DNA of 64,000 nucleotides from WHSW01 sp033856255 (GTDB lineage: Bacteria; Actinomycetota; Thermoleophilia; Solirubrobacterales; 70-9), in assembly GCA_033856255.1 (NCBI GenBank), contig JAWVFH010000023.1, positions 74,822 through 138,821 of the forward strand, read 5' to 3'. Within the stretch, counting starts at the first letter, position 1, and every line of letters starts with the position of its first letter. A program made the position numbers and the translations under genes. Below, piece after piece: positions 9,060-17,569 of the stretch. The notes below the pieces were generated by a model. That model was given only the letters and a program-made list of their open reading frames with translations. It was not told where the DNA came from and ran no database searches.

Positions 9060-10091
9060 ATGCAGCAGCTGCCCACACTTCAACCGAACCCGACCGACGA
9101 GTTGAGCTCGGAGGAGATCGAGCGCATGAGCGCCGAGGTGCGGGCGCTGGCCGCGGAGCGCAACGCCGTCATCCTCGCCCACAACTACCAGGTGCCCGAG
9201 ATCCAGGACGTCGCCGACCACATGGGCGACTCGCTCGGGCTCTCGCGCGAGGCCGCCTCCACCGGGGCCGACGTCATCGTCTTCTGCGGGGTCCACTTCA
9301 TGGCCGAGACCGCCTCGATCCTCTCGCCGACGAAGGCCGTCCTGATCCCCGACCCCGACGCCGGCTGCTCGCTCTCGGACTCGATCGACGCCGACCAGCT
9401 GCGCGCCTGGAAGGCCGAGCACCCGGGCGCGGTCGTGGTCATGTACGTCAACACCTCGGCCGAGGTCAAGGCCGAGACCGACTACTGCTGCACCTCCTCG
9501 AACGCGGTCAGCGTCGTCGAGCACATCTGGGCCGAGCACGGCCCCGACACCGAGATCCTCTTCGGCCCCGACATGTGGCTGGGGTCGTTCGTCGCGCGCG
9601 AGACCGGGCTGGTCGACGACCCGGACCGGTACGCGCGCTTCCACGTCTGGGACGGCGAGTGCCACGTCCACGCCGGGATCCGCCCCGACGACATCACCCG
9701 CACGCGAGCCGAGCACCCGGACGCCGAGTTCCTGATCCACCCCGAGTGCGGCTGCTCCACCCAGGCGCTCGAGTACGTCGCCTCCGGCGACATCGCCGCC
9801 GAGGGCGTGCACATGCTCTCCACCTCGGGGATGCTGGCCCACGTCGAGGCCCACCCGGAGGGCGAGTTCATCGTCGCGACCGAGAACGTGATGCTCTACC
9901 CGCTGCAGCAGGCGGCGCCGCAGGCGAGCCTGATCGAGGCCAACCGGATGGCCTTCTGCAAGTACATGAAGATGATCACGCTGCCGAAGCTCCGCGACTC
10001 GCTGCGGGAGATGAAGTTCGAGGTCAAGGTCCCGGCCGAGGTAGCCGAGCGCGCCAAGGTCCCGATCGAGCGGATGGTTGCAATAGGCTGA
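9060..10091 (+). CDS. nadA: Quinolinate synthase
   Basis: A 343-residue [4Fe-4S] enzyme condensing iminoaspartate with dihydroxyacetone phosphate to quinolinate. Visible signatures are L-A-H-N-Y-Q-V-P-E-I-Q, D-S-L-G-L-S-R, C-G-V-H-F-M-A-E-T-A, P-D-P-D-A-G-C-S-L and H-P-E-C-G-C-S. Conserved cysteines are in the last three motifs. A Shine-Dalgarno (AAGGAAGG) lies upstream of ATG. It pairs functionally with nadC; nadB (aspartate oxidase) is not in the window. Confidence 0.95.
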   Translation: MQQLPTLQPNPTDELSSEEIERMSAEVRALAAERNAVILAHNYQVPEIQDVADHMGDSLGLSREAASTGADVIVFCGVHFMAETASILSPTKAVLIPDPDAGCSLSDSIDADQLRAWKAEHPGAVVVMYVNTSAEVKAETDYCCTSSNAVSVVEHIWAEHGPDTEILFGPDMWLGSFVARETGLVDDPDRYARFHVWDGECHVHAGIRPDDITRTRAEHPDAEFLIHPECGCSTQALEYVASGDIAAEGVHMLSTSGMLAHVEAHPEGEFIVATENVMLYPLQQAAPQASLIEANRMAFCKYMKMITLPKLRDSLREMKFEVKVPAEVAERAKVPIERMVAIG

Positions 10092-10095
10092 GCCC

Positions 10096-10995
10096 GTGCT
10101 CGAGGTGGCGGCTCGATTGGTCCTCGGGGCGGCGCTGGCAGGGGCCAGCTTCGCCAAGCTCGCGAGCCCGGCGAGCAGCCGGGCCGCCCTGGCGACGTTC
10201 GGGATCGACGGCCGGCGGATGCAGGCCGGCGCCTGGGCGCTGCTGATCGTCACCGAGCTCGGGCTTGCCGCCGGCGTGATCGCCGGTTCGGCGACCGCCG
10301 CCTACCTGGCCGCGGCGCTGATGGCGATGTTCGCGGCGACGATGGTCGGGGCGATCCTGCGCGGCCGCGCCGGCGCCCCGTGCGCCTGCTTCGGCGCCCG
10401 CTCCACGGTCGGCTGGGGCGCGGTGGCGCGCAACGCGATTCTCGCCGTCGCCTTCGCGGCCCTGCCGGCGCTGCCGGCCGGCGACCTCTCCACCGACCAA
10501 TGGCTGGGGCTGGGGCTCGGCCTGGCGCTGCTCGCCAGCGCCGGCCTGGCGGTCGCCGTGCTGGCGCTGGCGCGCGAGGTCGGGCTGCTGCGACTGCGGC
10601 TCGGGCCGGACAGCGCGCTCGAGATCGGCGAGGAGGGGCCGGCGGTGTTCAGCCGGATCGACCTGATCTCGCGCTTCCATCTCGATCCCGAGGCGAGGTT
10701 GGCGCTGGCCGTGTTCGTCTCCGACGGCTGCCACATCTGCCGTTCCCTGGAGCCGTCGATCCGGGTGCTCGCCGGCGATCCGCTGATCGCCGTCGCGACC
10801 TTCGAGGAGGGCGCGGAGACGGCCGTCTGGAGCGAGCTGGAGATTCCCGGCAGCCCGTTCTCGATCGCCCTCGACCGTCACGGGACCGTGCTCGCCAAGG
10901 GCACCTTCAACAACCTCGCCCAGCTGGAGAGCGTCCTGGCCACCGCCGAGCGCCGTCGCGGCGAACGCGACCTCGCGGGGGCGGTCGGTGTCTGA
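10096..10995 (+). CDS. MauE/DoxX-like membrane domain fused to a thioredoxin-like (MauD-type) domain
   Basis: A 299-residue two-domain protein. Residues 1 to about 165 form several membrane helices with the MauE-type motif P-C-A-C-F-G. The C-terminal part is thioredoxin-like with F-V-S-D-G-C-H-I-C-R-S-L (a C-x-x-C site), I-P-G-S-P-F and a closing D-R-H-G-T-V-L-A-K-G. In methylamine-utilisation loci, MauE and MauD are separate proteins needed for disulfide formation in the MADH small subunit; here they are fused. TAGGCT at 10084-10089 sits six bases before GTG. It overlaps the MauA-like gene by 8 bases. Confidence 0.75.
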   Translation: MLEVAARLVLGAALAGASFAKLASPASSRAALATFGIDGRRMQAGAWALLIVTELGLAAGVIAGSATAAYLAAALMAMFAATMVGAILRGRAGAPCACFGARSTVGWGAVARNAILAVAFAALPALPAGDLSTDQWLGLGLGLALLASAGLAVAVLALAREVGLLRLRLGPDSALEIGEEGPAVFSRIDLISRFHLDPEARLALAVFVSDGCHICRSLEPSIRVLAGDPLIAVATFEEGAETAVWSELEIPGSPFSIALDRHGTVLAKGTFNNLAQLESVLATAERRRGERDLAGAVGV

Positions 10996-11602
10996 ACAGG
11001 CAGGACCCGGCGGCGAGCGGGTGGGACGGGCGCTGGAATCGCTCGCCGGCGACACCTCCCGGCGCGGCTTCCTGGCCCGCGTCGGCGGGGCGCTGACCGC
11101 GCTCACCGCCGGCGGATTGGTGGCGAGGGCGATCAAGCCCGGCGAGGCGGAGGCAAATCACTTCTGCGGCCACACCTTCACCACCAAGTCGTGCATCCAT
11201 CCGCTCGCCCCGCCGCTCGGCCCCGACCTGCCCCGGATCGACATCCGCGGTTACCCGCTCCGTCCCGGCGACGGGGTGCCGATCGACAACACCGGGCGGC
11301 CGGTCAACAGCCTCGGCCAGCCGGTCGACGACCACGGCCAAGCCCTGCGCGATCCGGACGGCCGCCCGCTTCCGCCCGCCCCCCGGACGCGAATCTGCGA
11401 CCGCACGGCCGAGCAATTCGGCTTCAAGCCCTACCTCGACGGCAGCTGGTACCGGTGCTGCAACGGCAACGTCCGCAGGTTGCTCGACTGCTGCGGCTAC
11501 GTACAGCAGCGGATCAACGGAGACGCGGCGCTGACGGGCTACTGCTACTCGGGGCGCAAGGTGTTCTGCGTCCAGTACTACGACACCAAGGTGCCCTGTT
11601 GA
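10988..11602 (+). CDS. MauA-like (methylamine dehydrogenase light-chain-like) Tat-exported cysteine-rich protein
   Basis: A 204-residue protein with a Tat signal (S-R-R-G-F-L near residue 26, then a hydrophobic Ala/Leu stretch). The mature part has ten cysteines, including W-Y-R-C-C, L-D-C-C-G-Y and G-Y-C-Y-S-G-R-K-V-F-C-V-Q-Y-Y. The layout resembles the MADH beta subunit, a disulfide-rich periplasmic fold. Only one Trp exists (in G-S-W-Y-R-C-C). The second Trp needed for the TTQ cofactor appears replaced near N-G-D-A-A-L-T-G-Y-C. It is therefore probably a MADH-light-chain fold without TTQ. Starts at GTG, probably co-translated with its neighbours. Confidence 0.68.
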   Translation: MSEQAGPGGERVGRALESLAGDTSRRGFLARVGGALTALTAGGLVARAIKPGEAEANHFCGHTFTTKSCIHPLAPPLGPDLPRIDIRGYPLRPGDGVPIDNTGRPVNSLGQPVDDHGQALRDPDGRPLPPAPRTRICDRTAEQFGFKPYLDGSWYRCCNGNVRRLLDCCGYVQQRINGDAALTGYCYSGRKVFCVQYYDTKVPC

Positions 11603-13020
11603 CGGGCGGGCTCGAGATCACGCTCGTGGCCGCCGCCCTGCTCGCCGGGCTGACCGGGACCTGGTCGCCGTGCGGATTCTCGATGATCGAGACGATCGGG
11701 CCGGCCGGTCACACCGGCGGCCGGCCGACGACGATCTCCGCCTGCCTCACCTTCACGATCGGAGCCCTCGCCGGCGGCGCCTTCACGTTCGGCGTTCTCG
11801 CGGCGCTCGGCGGGCTGCTCCAGGGCGCCGACCAGGGCGCCGCCTACATCGCCGCGGCCGCGATCGCCGCGGTCGCCGCCGCGGCGGAGCTGCGCGGGGT
11901 CCCGATCCTGCCCCAGCTTCGGCGCCAGCTGCCCGAGCACTGGCGGCGGGTGATGCCGATGCCGGTCGCGGCCGGCCTGTACGGCGTCCTGCTCGGGCTC
12001 GGCTTCACAACCTTCGTCCTCACCTTCGGCGTCTTCGCGCTCGCTGGGATCGTCTTCGCCGTCGGCGAGCCGGCGGTCGGGATCGCCGTCGGGATCGCCT
12101 TCGGGATCGGCCGGGCGGTGCCGATCGCGCTGATCGCCCCGATCGCCGATCGCGACTCGGGAATCGCGATCACCCAGGCGATGGCCGAGCGACCGGCGAT
12201 CTATCGCGGCTTTCGCTTCGGCGACGGGGTTGCCCTGCTGGCCGCGGCCGCGGCGCTGGTGGTCGCCGTCCCCGCCGGGGCGGCCCACAACGAGTCGAAG
12301 CCGGCCGCGGACCCGTCGGTCGGCGGCAAGAGCATCGCCTACCAGCGCCCGGACGGCACCGGCTTCCTGCGCAGCGGCGGGCGCAACATCCGCCTCCCCG
12401 GCCACGACCCGGCGCTCGGCGACGGCAGGGTGGCGGTGATCGCCGCCGGCAAGATCAGGATCCTGTCGGCGAAGGATCTGCACGGCGTCGGCACCGTGCC
12501 GGCGAAGGGGGCCGACGCGGTCGCGATCTCGGGCCACTGGCTCGTCTGGCGCGCCCACGTCGGCGGCCGCGACTTCATGCGCGCCCGCAAGCTTGCAAAT
12601 CCCGGCTCGCCGGGCCCGCAACGGTCACTGGGAAAGGCCGGGCGCCGGGCCCAGCTCGGCCGCCCGAGCCTCGACGACAACCGGCTCGTCTACGCGCGCG
12701 ACCAGGAGGCCGAGAACGTGATCGTCAAGCGCGTGCTCGGGGCGAAGCGAAAGCAGGATGCGAAGGCGACGCTGCTGCGCTCCCGCCTGCAGGGGCTCTC
12801 GAACCCGACCCTGCGCGGCAACCGGCTGCTCTACGTCCGCACCACCTCGCGCGGCGACGAGCTGAAGATCAAGTCCGCCGGTGCCCGCGGCTCAGGGCAC
12901 ACGCTGCTCTCGCGTCCGGCCGGCACGCTGTGGTCGACGGCGCTCGGTCGGAAGCGCGCCTATGTCACCGTGATCCACGGGACCCGCCCGCGCGAGAAGA
13001 TCGTCTCGGTTTCGAGATAG
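11599..13020 (+). CDS. MauF/CcdA-like membrane protein fused to an extracytoplasmic beta-propeller-like domain
   Basis: A 473-residue protein starting at TTG 11599, overlapping the previous TGA. Residues 1 to about 215 carry about six membrane helices with G-T-W-S-P-C-G-F-S-M-I near the N-terminus, typical of MauF/CcdA electron-transfer or maturation proteins. A further hydrophobic segment ending A-V-P-A-G-A-A looks like an internal signal or cleavage region. It is followed by about 240 residues of strand-rich repeats (G-K-I-R-I-L-S, D-N-R-L-V-Y-A-R-D, G-N-R-L-L-Y-V-R) that read as a propeller. Fusion of these two parts is unusual. It probably acts on the MauA-like protein encoded just upstream. 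Confidence 0.68.
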   Translation: MTGGLEITLVAAALLAGLTGTWSPCGFSMIETIGPAGHTGGRPTTISACLTFTIGALAGGAFTFGVLAALGGLLQGADQGAAYIAAAAIAAVAAAAELRGVPILPQLRRQLPEHWRRVMPMPVAAGLYGVLLGLGFTTFVLTFGVFALAGIVFAVGEPAVGIAVGIAFGIGRAVPIALIAPIADRDSGIAITQAMAERPAIYRGFRFGDGVALLAAAAALVVAVPAGAAHNESKPAADPSVGGKSIAYQRPDGTGFLRSGGRNIRLPGHDPALGDGRVAVIAAGKIRILSAKDLHGVGTVPAKGADAVAISGHWLVWRAHVGGRDFMRARKLANPGSPGPQRSLGKAGRRAQLGRPSLDDNRLVYARDQEAENVIVKRVLGAKRKQDAKATLLRSRLQGLSNPTLRGNRLLYVRTTSRGDELKIKSAGARGSGHTLLSRPAGTLWSTALGRKRAYVTVIHGTRPREKIVSVSR

Positions 13021-13041
13021 ACCCGACCCAGGAGGCAGCGC

Positions 13042-13341
13042 ATGTCGATCGCGATCATCCACCGGATGCCCGAAGGCTTCACCACCGAGCAGTACGACGC
13101 GGTGAACGAGAAGGCCGCGGTTACCACCGACCCCCCCGCGGGCCTGATCCACCACACGGTCGGGACCTCAGATAGCGGGGCGGTGATGATCGACGTCTGG
13201 GAGTCCGAAGAAGCGTTCGAGAGCTTCCGCGACGACCGGCTGAACCCGGCGCTGGAGTCGATCGTCGGCACCGAGACCTTCGCCGAGATGCCCGCGCCCG
13301 AGCGCGAGTTCTACGCCGTCCACAACACGGTGAGCCCGTAA
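13042..13341 (+). CDS. Small dimeric alpha/beta-barrel (ABM-like) protein
   Basis: A 99-residue protein with the ferredoxin-like ABM layout: strand I-A-I-I-H-R-M-P, helix T-T-E-Q-Y-D-A-V-N-E-K, then G-L-I-H-H-T-V, V-M-I-D-V-W-E-S-E-E-A-F-E-S-F and a final F-Y-A-V-H-N. Proteins of this type are often annotated as antibiotic-biosynthesis monooxygenase-like without proven activity. A clear AGGAGG lies upstream. Confidence 0.65.
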   Translation: MSIAIIHRMPEGFTTEQYDAVNEKAAVTTDPPAGLIHHTVGTSDSGAVMIDVWESEEAFESFRDDRLNPALESIVGTETFAEMPAPEREFYAVHNTVSP

Positions 13342-13356
13342 CGGCTTACCTCCTCC

Positions 13357-13995
13357 TCAGCCGGCGAGGAGCGCCTGGAACTCCGGTTCCTCGCGGAGAG
13401 GGTCGAGGTCTGAGTCCTTCGCCAGGTTGGACCGGACGCTGTCCGACGTTTCGATCGCGCGCCGCAGATGCTCGATCGCGTCGGCCTTCCGCCCGGCGAG
13501 GCTCTCGCAGCAGGCGAGGTTGTACAGGAGCGCGGGGTACTGCGGGTGCGCCGCGACCAGGTCCCGAGCCTGGTCGGCCGCTTCGTCGTACCGCCCCTCC
13601 TGATAGAGCCGCCCGACCGGGGCCCAGAGCTCCCAGCCGGTCGGCTTGTAGACCCGCCCCGGCCTGGCGCCCGCCACGAGAATCGTCGTCCCGGGCTCCT
13701 CGGCGAACGCCGTCCGCTTCACGCCCGGTCGGGCGAAGACGAACGTGCCGGCCGGCGCATCCACGGGCTCGCCGTCGAGTTCGAACCTGGCGCGGCCGCT
13801 GTGGACGAAGTAGAGCTCCTCGTCCTCACCCTCCTCGTCGTGCTCGTTGACGATCCTGTCGCCCGCCTCCTGACCCGTCCAGGCGTTGATCCCGAACGAC
13901 GTGATGCCGAAGTGATGGCGCACCGGGCGCCAAGGCTCGCGGCCGTCGCTGATCTCGTCGATGTCCTCCAGGCCGGCGACTGCGTATTCGTTCAT
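13357..13995 (-). CDS. Cupin domain protein with C-terminal TPR
   Basis: A 212-residue protein. Residues 45-115 form a cupin with E-E-L-Y-F-V-H-S-G-R-A, then G-E-P-V-D-A-P-A-G-T-F-V-F and P-G-V-K-R. Residues 128-205 read as two TPR-like helix pairs (L-Y-Q-E-G-R-Y-D-E-A and L-L-Y-N-L-A-C-C-E-S). The cupin H-x-H metal pair is not obvious: E-E-L-Y-F-V-H gives Glu and His only. It may bind a small ligand. AAAGG precedes the ATG. Confidence 0.75.
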   Translation of the reverse strand: MNEYAVAGLEDIDEISDGREPWRPVRHHFGITSFGINAWTGQEAGDRIVNEHDEEGEDEELYFVHSGRARFELDGEPVDAPAGTFVFARPGVKRTAFAEEPGTTILVAGARPGRVYKPTGWELWAPVGRLYQEGRYDEAADQARDLVAAHPQYPALLYNLACCESLAGRKADAIEHLRRAIETSDSVRSNLAKDSDLDPLREEPEFQALLAG

Positions 13996-14090
13996 CGATA
14001 CCTTTCGGGTTGTTCGGCGGATCTACTTGGCGGTGACTCTGGCGGGGGCCGCCACCAGGACAGCATGGACCGGGCGTTCGGCGAATAGCC

Positions 14091-14136
14091 GCAATTGGCG
14101 AGTTTGGGTCGGATAGCGACCCAAAGTCGCCATTGC
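14091..14136. repeat. Palindromic repeat, copy A (3' end of the ABC permease gene)
   Basis: Arms 14091-14111 and 14117-14136 form a stem of about 20 bp with one bulge and one mismatch and a GATAG loop. The core GGCGAGTTT-GGGTC is shared with the hairpin at 48010-48054. It lies 20 bases past the stop of the minus-strand permease gene and has no T-tract, so it is terminator-like or REP-like rather than a standard intrinsic terminator. Confidence 0.7.
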
Positions 14137-14155
14137 CGACCGTCGGGAGGGGTCG

Positions 14156-16711
14156 CTACTCGTAGGCGAGCGCTTCGAGCACGTCGAGGCGCGAGGCGCG
14201 GCGGGCCGGCCCGATCGCGGCCAGGACGCCGGCGATCGCGGCCAGGACGAGCAGGCCGATCAGCTGGCCGATCGGGATCGAGAGCGTGAACCCCTGGTCG
14301 GCCAGCGGACGGCTGACCATGATCGCGAACAGGACCCCGAGCACGAGGCCCAGCAGGGCGCCGATCAGGGCCGTGATCACAGCCTCGTAGCGGACCATCC
14401 GCCGCACCTGGCGCCGCGAGGTGCCGACCGCCCGCAGCAGCCCGAGCTCGCGGGTGCGCTCGTGGATCGTCAGCGCCAGGGTGTTGACGATCCCGAACAG
14501 CGAGACGATCACCGAGAGCAGCAGCAGCGCGTAGATGATCCCGAGCAGCTGGTTGAGCTGCTGGCCGATCGAGTCCTTGAGCTCCTGCTGGTCCTGCGAC
14601 TGGACGGTCGGGAAATCGCTCGCGAGCAGGTCGTCGATCTGCGTGCGGACAGCGGCGACGTCGGCGTCCGGGGCGAGGGTCAGGAACACGTTCGTCGCGC
14701 TCTTGAGCTCGTTGTAGGCGGCGGCGTTGGCGTCGGAGGCGGCGTAGTCGCCGATGAAGTCGCTGTTGTCGGTGAACGTGCCGACGACGTTCAGGGTCAG
14801 CGTTTGGCCGCTGGCGGTCTTGGCGTCGAAGGTGTCGCCGACCCCGATCCCGTTGTCGTCGGCGAAGTTGCTGTCGACGACCGCCTGGTCGGGCGTCAGG
14901 TTCGTGAGCAGCTCGTCGGAGCCGTTGTCCCAGTCGAGGCGCAGCACGTCGGCGGCGGTGCTCGGCTGGATCAGCGTCAGCGTCCCGTCCTGGCCGTCGA
15001 CCTCGTCCTGGGTGAACCGCAGCGGCGAGGCGACCTCGACCCCGTCGATCTTCGAGACCGCGGCGACGGTGCCGATCGGGATGTCGGAGAAGCCGTCGTC
15101 GTTGGAGAGGATCAGGTCGGCTGTCAGGGTCTTGTCGATCGCGTCATCGATCGAGCCGCGGATCCCGGCGGCGAACACGGCCACGAACGAGACCAGCGCC
15201 AGGCCGATCATCAGCGCCGCCGCCGTGGATGCGGTGCGGCCGGGGTTGCGGATCGCGTTCTCGCGCGAGAGCTTGCCGGGCACGCCGCCGATCGCCTCCA
15301 GCGGCGCCCCGACGACCGAGGCGATCGGGGTGACCAGGAGCGGGCTGAGCAGGGCGACTCCGAGGAAGACGCCCACCGCGCCCACTCCGACCCAGGCCTC
15401 GCCCGGGTCGAGGGCGCCGAAGATCCCGAGCGCCATCGCCGCCGCGCCGAGGCCGGTGAGCACGACGCCTGCCGCGGTCCGGCGCCGCCGCTCGTCCGTG
15501 GTCTGGGGGACGACCCCGTCGCGAAGCCCGGATACCGGGGAGACCCGGGTCGCCCGCCGCGCCGGCATCAGCGCCGCGAGCACGGTGATCCCGGTGCCGA
15601 GGATCAGGCCGACGATGACGGTCCGCGGCTCGATCACGGTTCCGGTGTTCGGCAGGTCGATGCCGAGCGAGGCGAACAGGTTGCCGATCACCTTCGCGAA
15701 GCCGATCCCGAGCCCGACGCCGACGATCGCGGCGCCCAGTCCGATCAGGAAGGCCTCGAGGACCACGCTGGCGAGGATCTGGCGGCGGGAGGCGCCGAGG
15801 GTGCGCAGCATCGCGAACTCGCGGGTCCGCTGGGCGACGGTGATCGAGAAGGTGTTGAAGATCAGGAACGCGGCGACGAACAGGGCGACGCCGGCGAAGA
15901 TCAGCAGCGCCGTCTTCAGGAAGCCCGTAAAGGTGCTGATGTCGTCCTGCTGGGACTGGACGTTCTGGGCGCCCGTCTTCACGTCGAGGTCGTTCGGCAG
16001 GGCCGCCTTCAGGTTCGCCGCCAGGTGCTCGGGCGTGACGCCGGGGGCGGCGGCGACGGAGATCTGGTCGAGCTCGCCCTCCTTGCCGGTCAGCCGCTGG
16101 GCCTCGGGCAGGGTGAGTACCGCGATCGTCGCGCCGCCGAACGAGTCGACGTTGCCGAGCGTCGCGATCCCGCTCAGCGTGTACGTCTGCGTCGCGGCGC
16201 GGCCGGCGATCGTCACCTGGTCGCCGACCTCGAAGCCCTCGTCGTCGGCGGTCGCCTTGTCGACTACGACCTCGTGGTCGTTCGTCGGCGGCCCGCCCTC
16301 GGGGTACTCGAGCGGGTCAAAGCGGGCGCTGTAGGGCACGCTGACCGAGAAGCCGAGGCTCGGGGCGCCGTTGCCGCCGCGCGGGTCGCCGTCGGCGCCG
16401 ATGATCGACATCTGCTGATCCGCGATCCCGCCTTCGGCGGCGGCGACGCCATCGACCGCCTCGACGCGCTTCAGCACGCTGTCGCTGAACGAGGGCGTGG
16501 TGTTGTCCTCGGTGCTGATCGCCTCCTTCGCGGTGACGACCGCGTCGATCCCCTCGTTCGACTGGACAAAGATGCGGTCGAAGGAGCGGTCGATCGTGTC
16601 CGTGAGCACATACGTGCCGGCGACCATCATCACGCCGAGCACGATCGCCAGCGAGGTGAGGACCGTGCGCAGCTTGCGCTCGGACAGGTTGCGCAGCGCG
16701 ATCGCCGTCAT
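14156..16711 (-). CDS. MacB-like ABC transporter permease with two FtsX domains
   Basis: An 851-residue permease. An N-terminal membrane helix (L-T-S-L-A-I-V-L-G-V-M-M) precedes a large extracytoplasmic MacB_PCD-type domain. The first FtsX helix bundle is at about residues 260-385 and a second at about 430-510. A second periplasmic region follows, then a C-terminal FtsX bundle (L-L-G-I-I-Y-A-L-L-L-L-S-V-I-V-S-L-F-G). The R-T-R-E-F-A-M-L-R-T-L-G-A-S and R-T-R-E-L-G-L-L-R-A-V-G-T-S motifs are classic. It pairs with the ATPase just upstream, probably for lipoprotein, lipid or drug export. Confidence 0.9.
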   Translation of the reverse strand: MTAIALRNLSERKLRTVLTSLAIVLGVMMVAGTYVLTDTIDRSFDRIFVQSNEGIDAVVTAKEAISTEDNTTPSFSDSVLKRVEAVDGVAAAEGGIADQQMSIIGADGDPRGGNGAPSLGFSVSVPYSARFDPLEYPEGGPPTNDHEVVVDKATADDEGFEVGDQVTIAGRAATQTYTLSGIATLGNVDSFGGATIAVLTLPEAQRLTGKEGELDQISVAAAPGVTPEHLAANLKAALPNDLDVKTGAQNVQSQQDDISTFTGFLKTALLIFAGVALFVAAFLIFNTFSITVAQRTREFAMLRTLGASRRQILASVVLEAFLIGLGAAIVGVGLGIGFAKVIGNLFASLGIDLPNTGTVIEPRTVIVGLILGTGITVLAALMPARRATRVSPVSGLRDGVVPQTTDERRRRTAAGVVLTGLGAAAMALGIFGALDPGEAWVGVGAVGVFLGVALLSPLLVTPIASVVGAPLEAIGGVPGKLSRENAIRNPGRTASTAAALMIGLALVSFVAVFAAGIRGSIDDAIDKTLTADLILSNDDGFSDIPIGTVAAVSKIDGVEVASPLRFTQDEVDGQDGTLTLIQPSTAADVLRLDWDNGSDELLTNLTPDQAVVDSNFADDNGIGVGDTFDAKTASGQTLTLNVVGTFTDNSDFIGDYAASDANAAAYNELKSATNVFLTLAPDADVAAVRTQIDDLLASDFPTVQSQDQQELKDSIGQQLNQLLGIIYALLLLSVIVSLFGIVNTLALTIHERTRELGLLRAVGTSRRQVRRMVRYEAVITALIGALLGLVLGVLFAIMVSRPLADQGFTLSIPIGQLIGLLVLAAIAGVLAAIGPARRASRLDVLEALAYE

Positions 16712-16716
16712 CGGAG

Positions 16717-17466
16717 CTAACCCACCTGCTTCATCAGGTCGAGGACCTGCTCGGGGCTTCCGGCCGGCCCGTCGCGGACGATCCGGCCGTCGACGAGGAC
16801 CAGCACCCGGTCTGCGACCGCCGCCGCCGCGGCGTCGTGGGTGACCATGACCACCGTCTGTCCGAGCTCATCGACGGCGGTGCGCAGGAGGGCGAGCACC
16901 TCCTCGCTGGAACGCGAGTCGAGGTTCCCGGTCGGCTCGTCGGCGAAGACGACCGCCGGCTCGCTCATCAGCGCGCGGGCGATCGCCACCCGCTGCTGCT
17001 GGCCGCCGGAGAGCTCCGCGGGGCGGTGGTCGAGCCGATCGGCGAGCCCGACGGCGGCGATCAGGCGGTCGAAGCGCGCCTGATCGGGGTCGCGGCCGGC
17101 GAGCTTCAGCGGCAAGAGGATGTTCTCGCGGGCGTCGAGCACCGGCAGCAGGTTGAAGAACTGGAAGACGAAGCCGACGTTGTCGCGGCGCAGCTCGGTG
17201 AGATCGGCGTCGTCGAGGCCGGCGAGGTCGACGCCGTCGATCACCACCGTTCCGGAGGTGGGGCGGTCGAGGCCGGCGAGGATGTGCATCAGGGTCGACT
17301 TGCCCGAGCCCGACGGGCCCATGATCGCGGTCAGCCCACCGGACGGGAACTCGACCGAAACGCCGTCGAGCGCGGTCACCGCCGCCTCGCCCTCGCCGTA
17401 CACGCGGCGGACGTCGGTGGCGCTGACGATGGTCTTGGTCTCGACCGGTGCGGCGGGCTGACTCAA
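16717..17466 (-). CDS. MacB/LolD-type ABC transporter ATP-binding protein
   Basis: A 249-residue ATPase. Walker A G-P-S-G-S-G-K-S-T, signature L-S-G-G-Q-Q-Q-R, Walker B V-V-F-A-D-E-P-T-G and H-loop V-M-V-T-H-D are all intact. I chose TTG 17466 as the start because AAAGGA lies eight bases upstream and the family N-terminus follows directly. The permease gene begins 5 bases after the stop, so the two form an operon. The protein powers the permease from the cytoplasmic face. Confidence 0.9.
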   Translation of the reverse strand: MSQPAAPVETKTIVSATDVRRVYGEGEAAVTALDGVSVEFPSGGLTAIMGPSGSGKSTLMHILAGLDRPTSGTVVIDGVDLAGLDDADLTELRRDNVGFVFQFFNLLPVLDARENILLPLKLAGRDPDQARFDRLIAAVGLADRLDHRPAELSGGQQQRVAIARALMSEPAVVFADEPTGNLDSRSSEEVLALLRTAVDELGQTVVMVTHDAAAAAVADRVLVLVDGRIVRDGPAGSPEQVLDLMKQVG

Positions 17467-17569
17467 CTCGTGTCCTTTCGATGGTGGGGTGCGGGCAATC
17501 CTTCCCGGTGGGCCGGGCACGCCGCAATTGGGAATCTCCCCAAGCCGACCCTCGGACCCCCTGGCCGGG

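Noticed and set aside
10096..13020. Standard methylamine dehydrogenase operon
   Set aside because: No heavy-chain gene, no MauG diheme enzyme, and the light-chain-like protein lacks a TTQ tryptophan.
14462..16720. Long forward frame opposite the MacB-like permease
   Set aside because: It is a mirror of a well-supported permease and shows only low-complexity Asp/Arg/Gly sequence.
17520..17545. Third full copy of the palindrome family
   Set aside because: Only about 11 bases match and the stem is short; kept as a partial copy in the finding, not as a feature.
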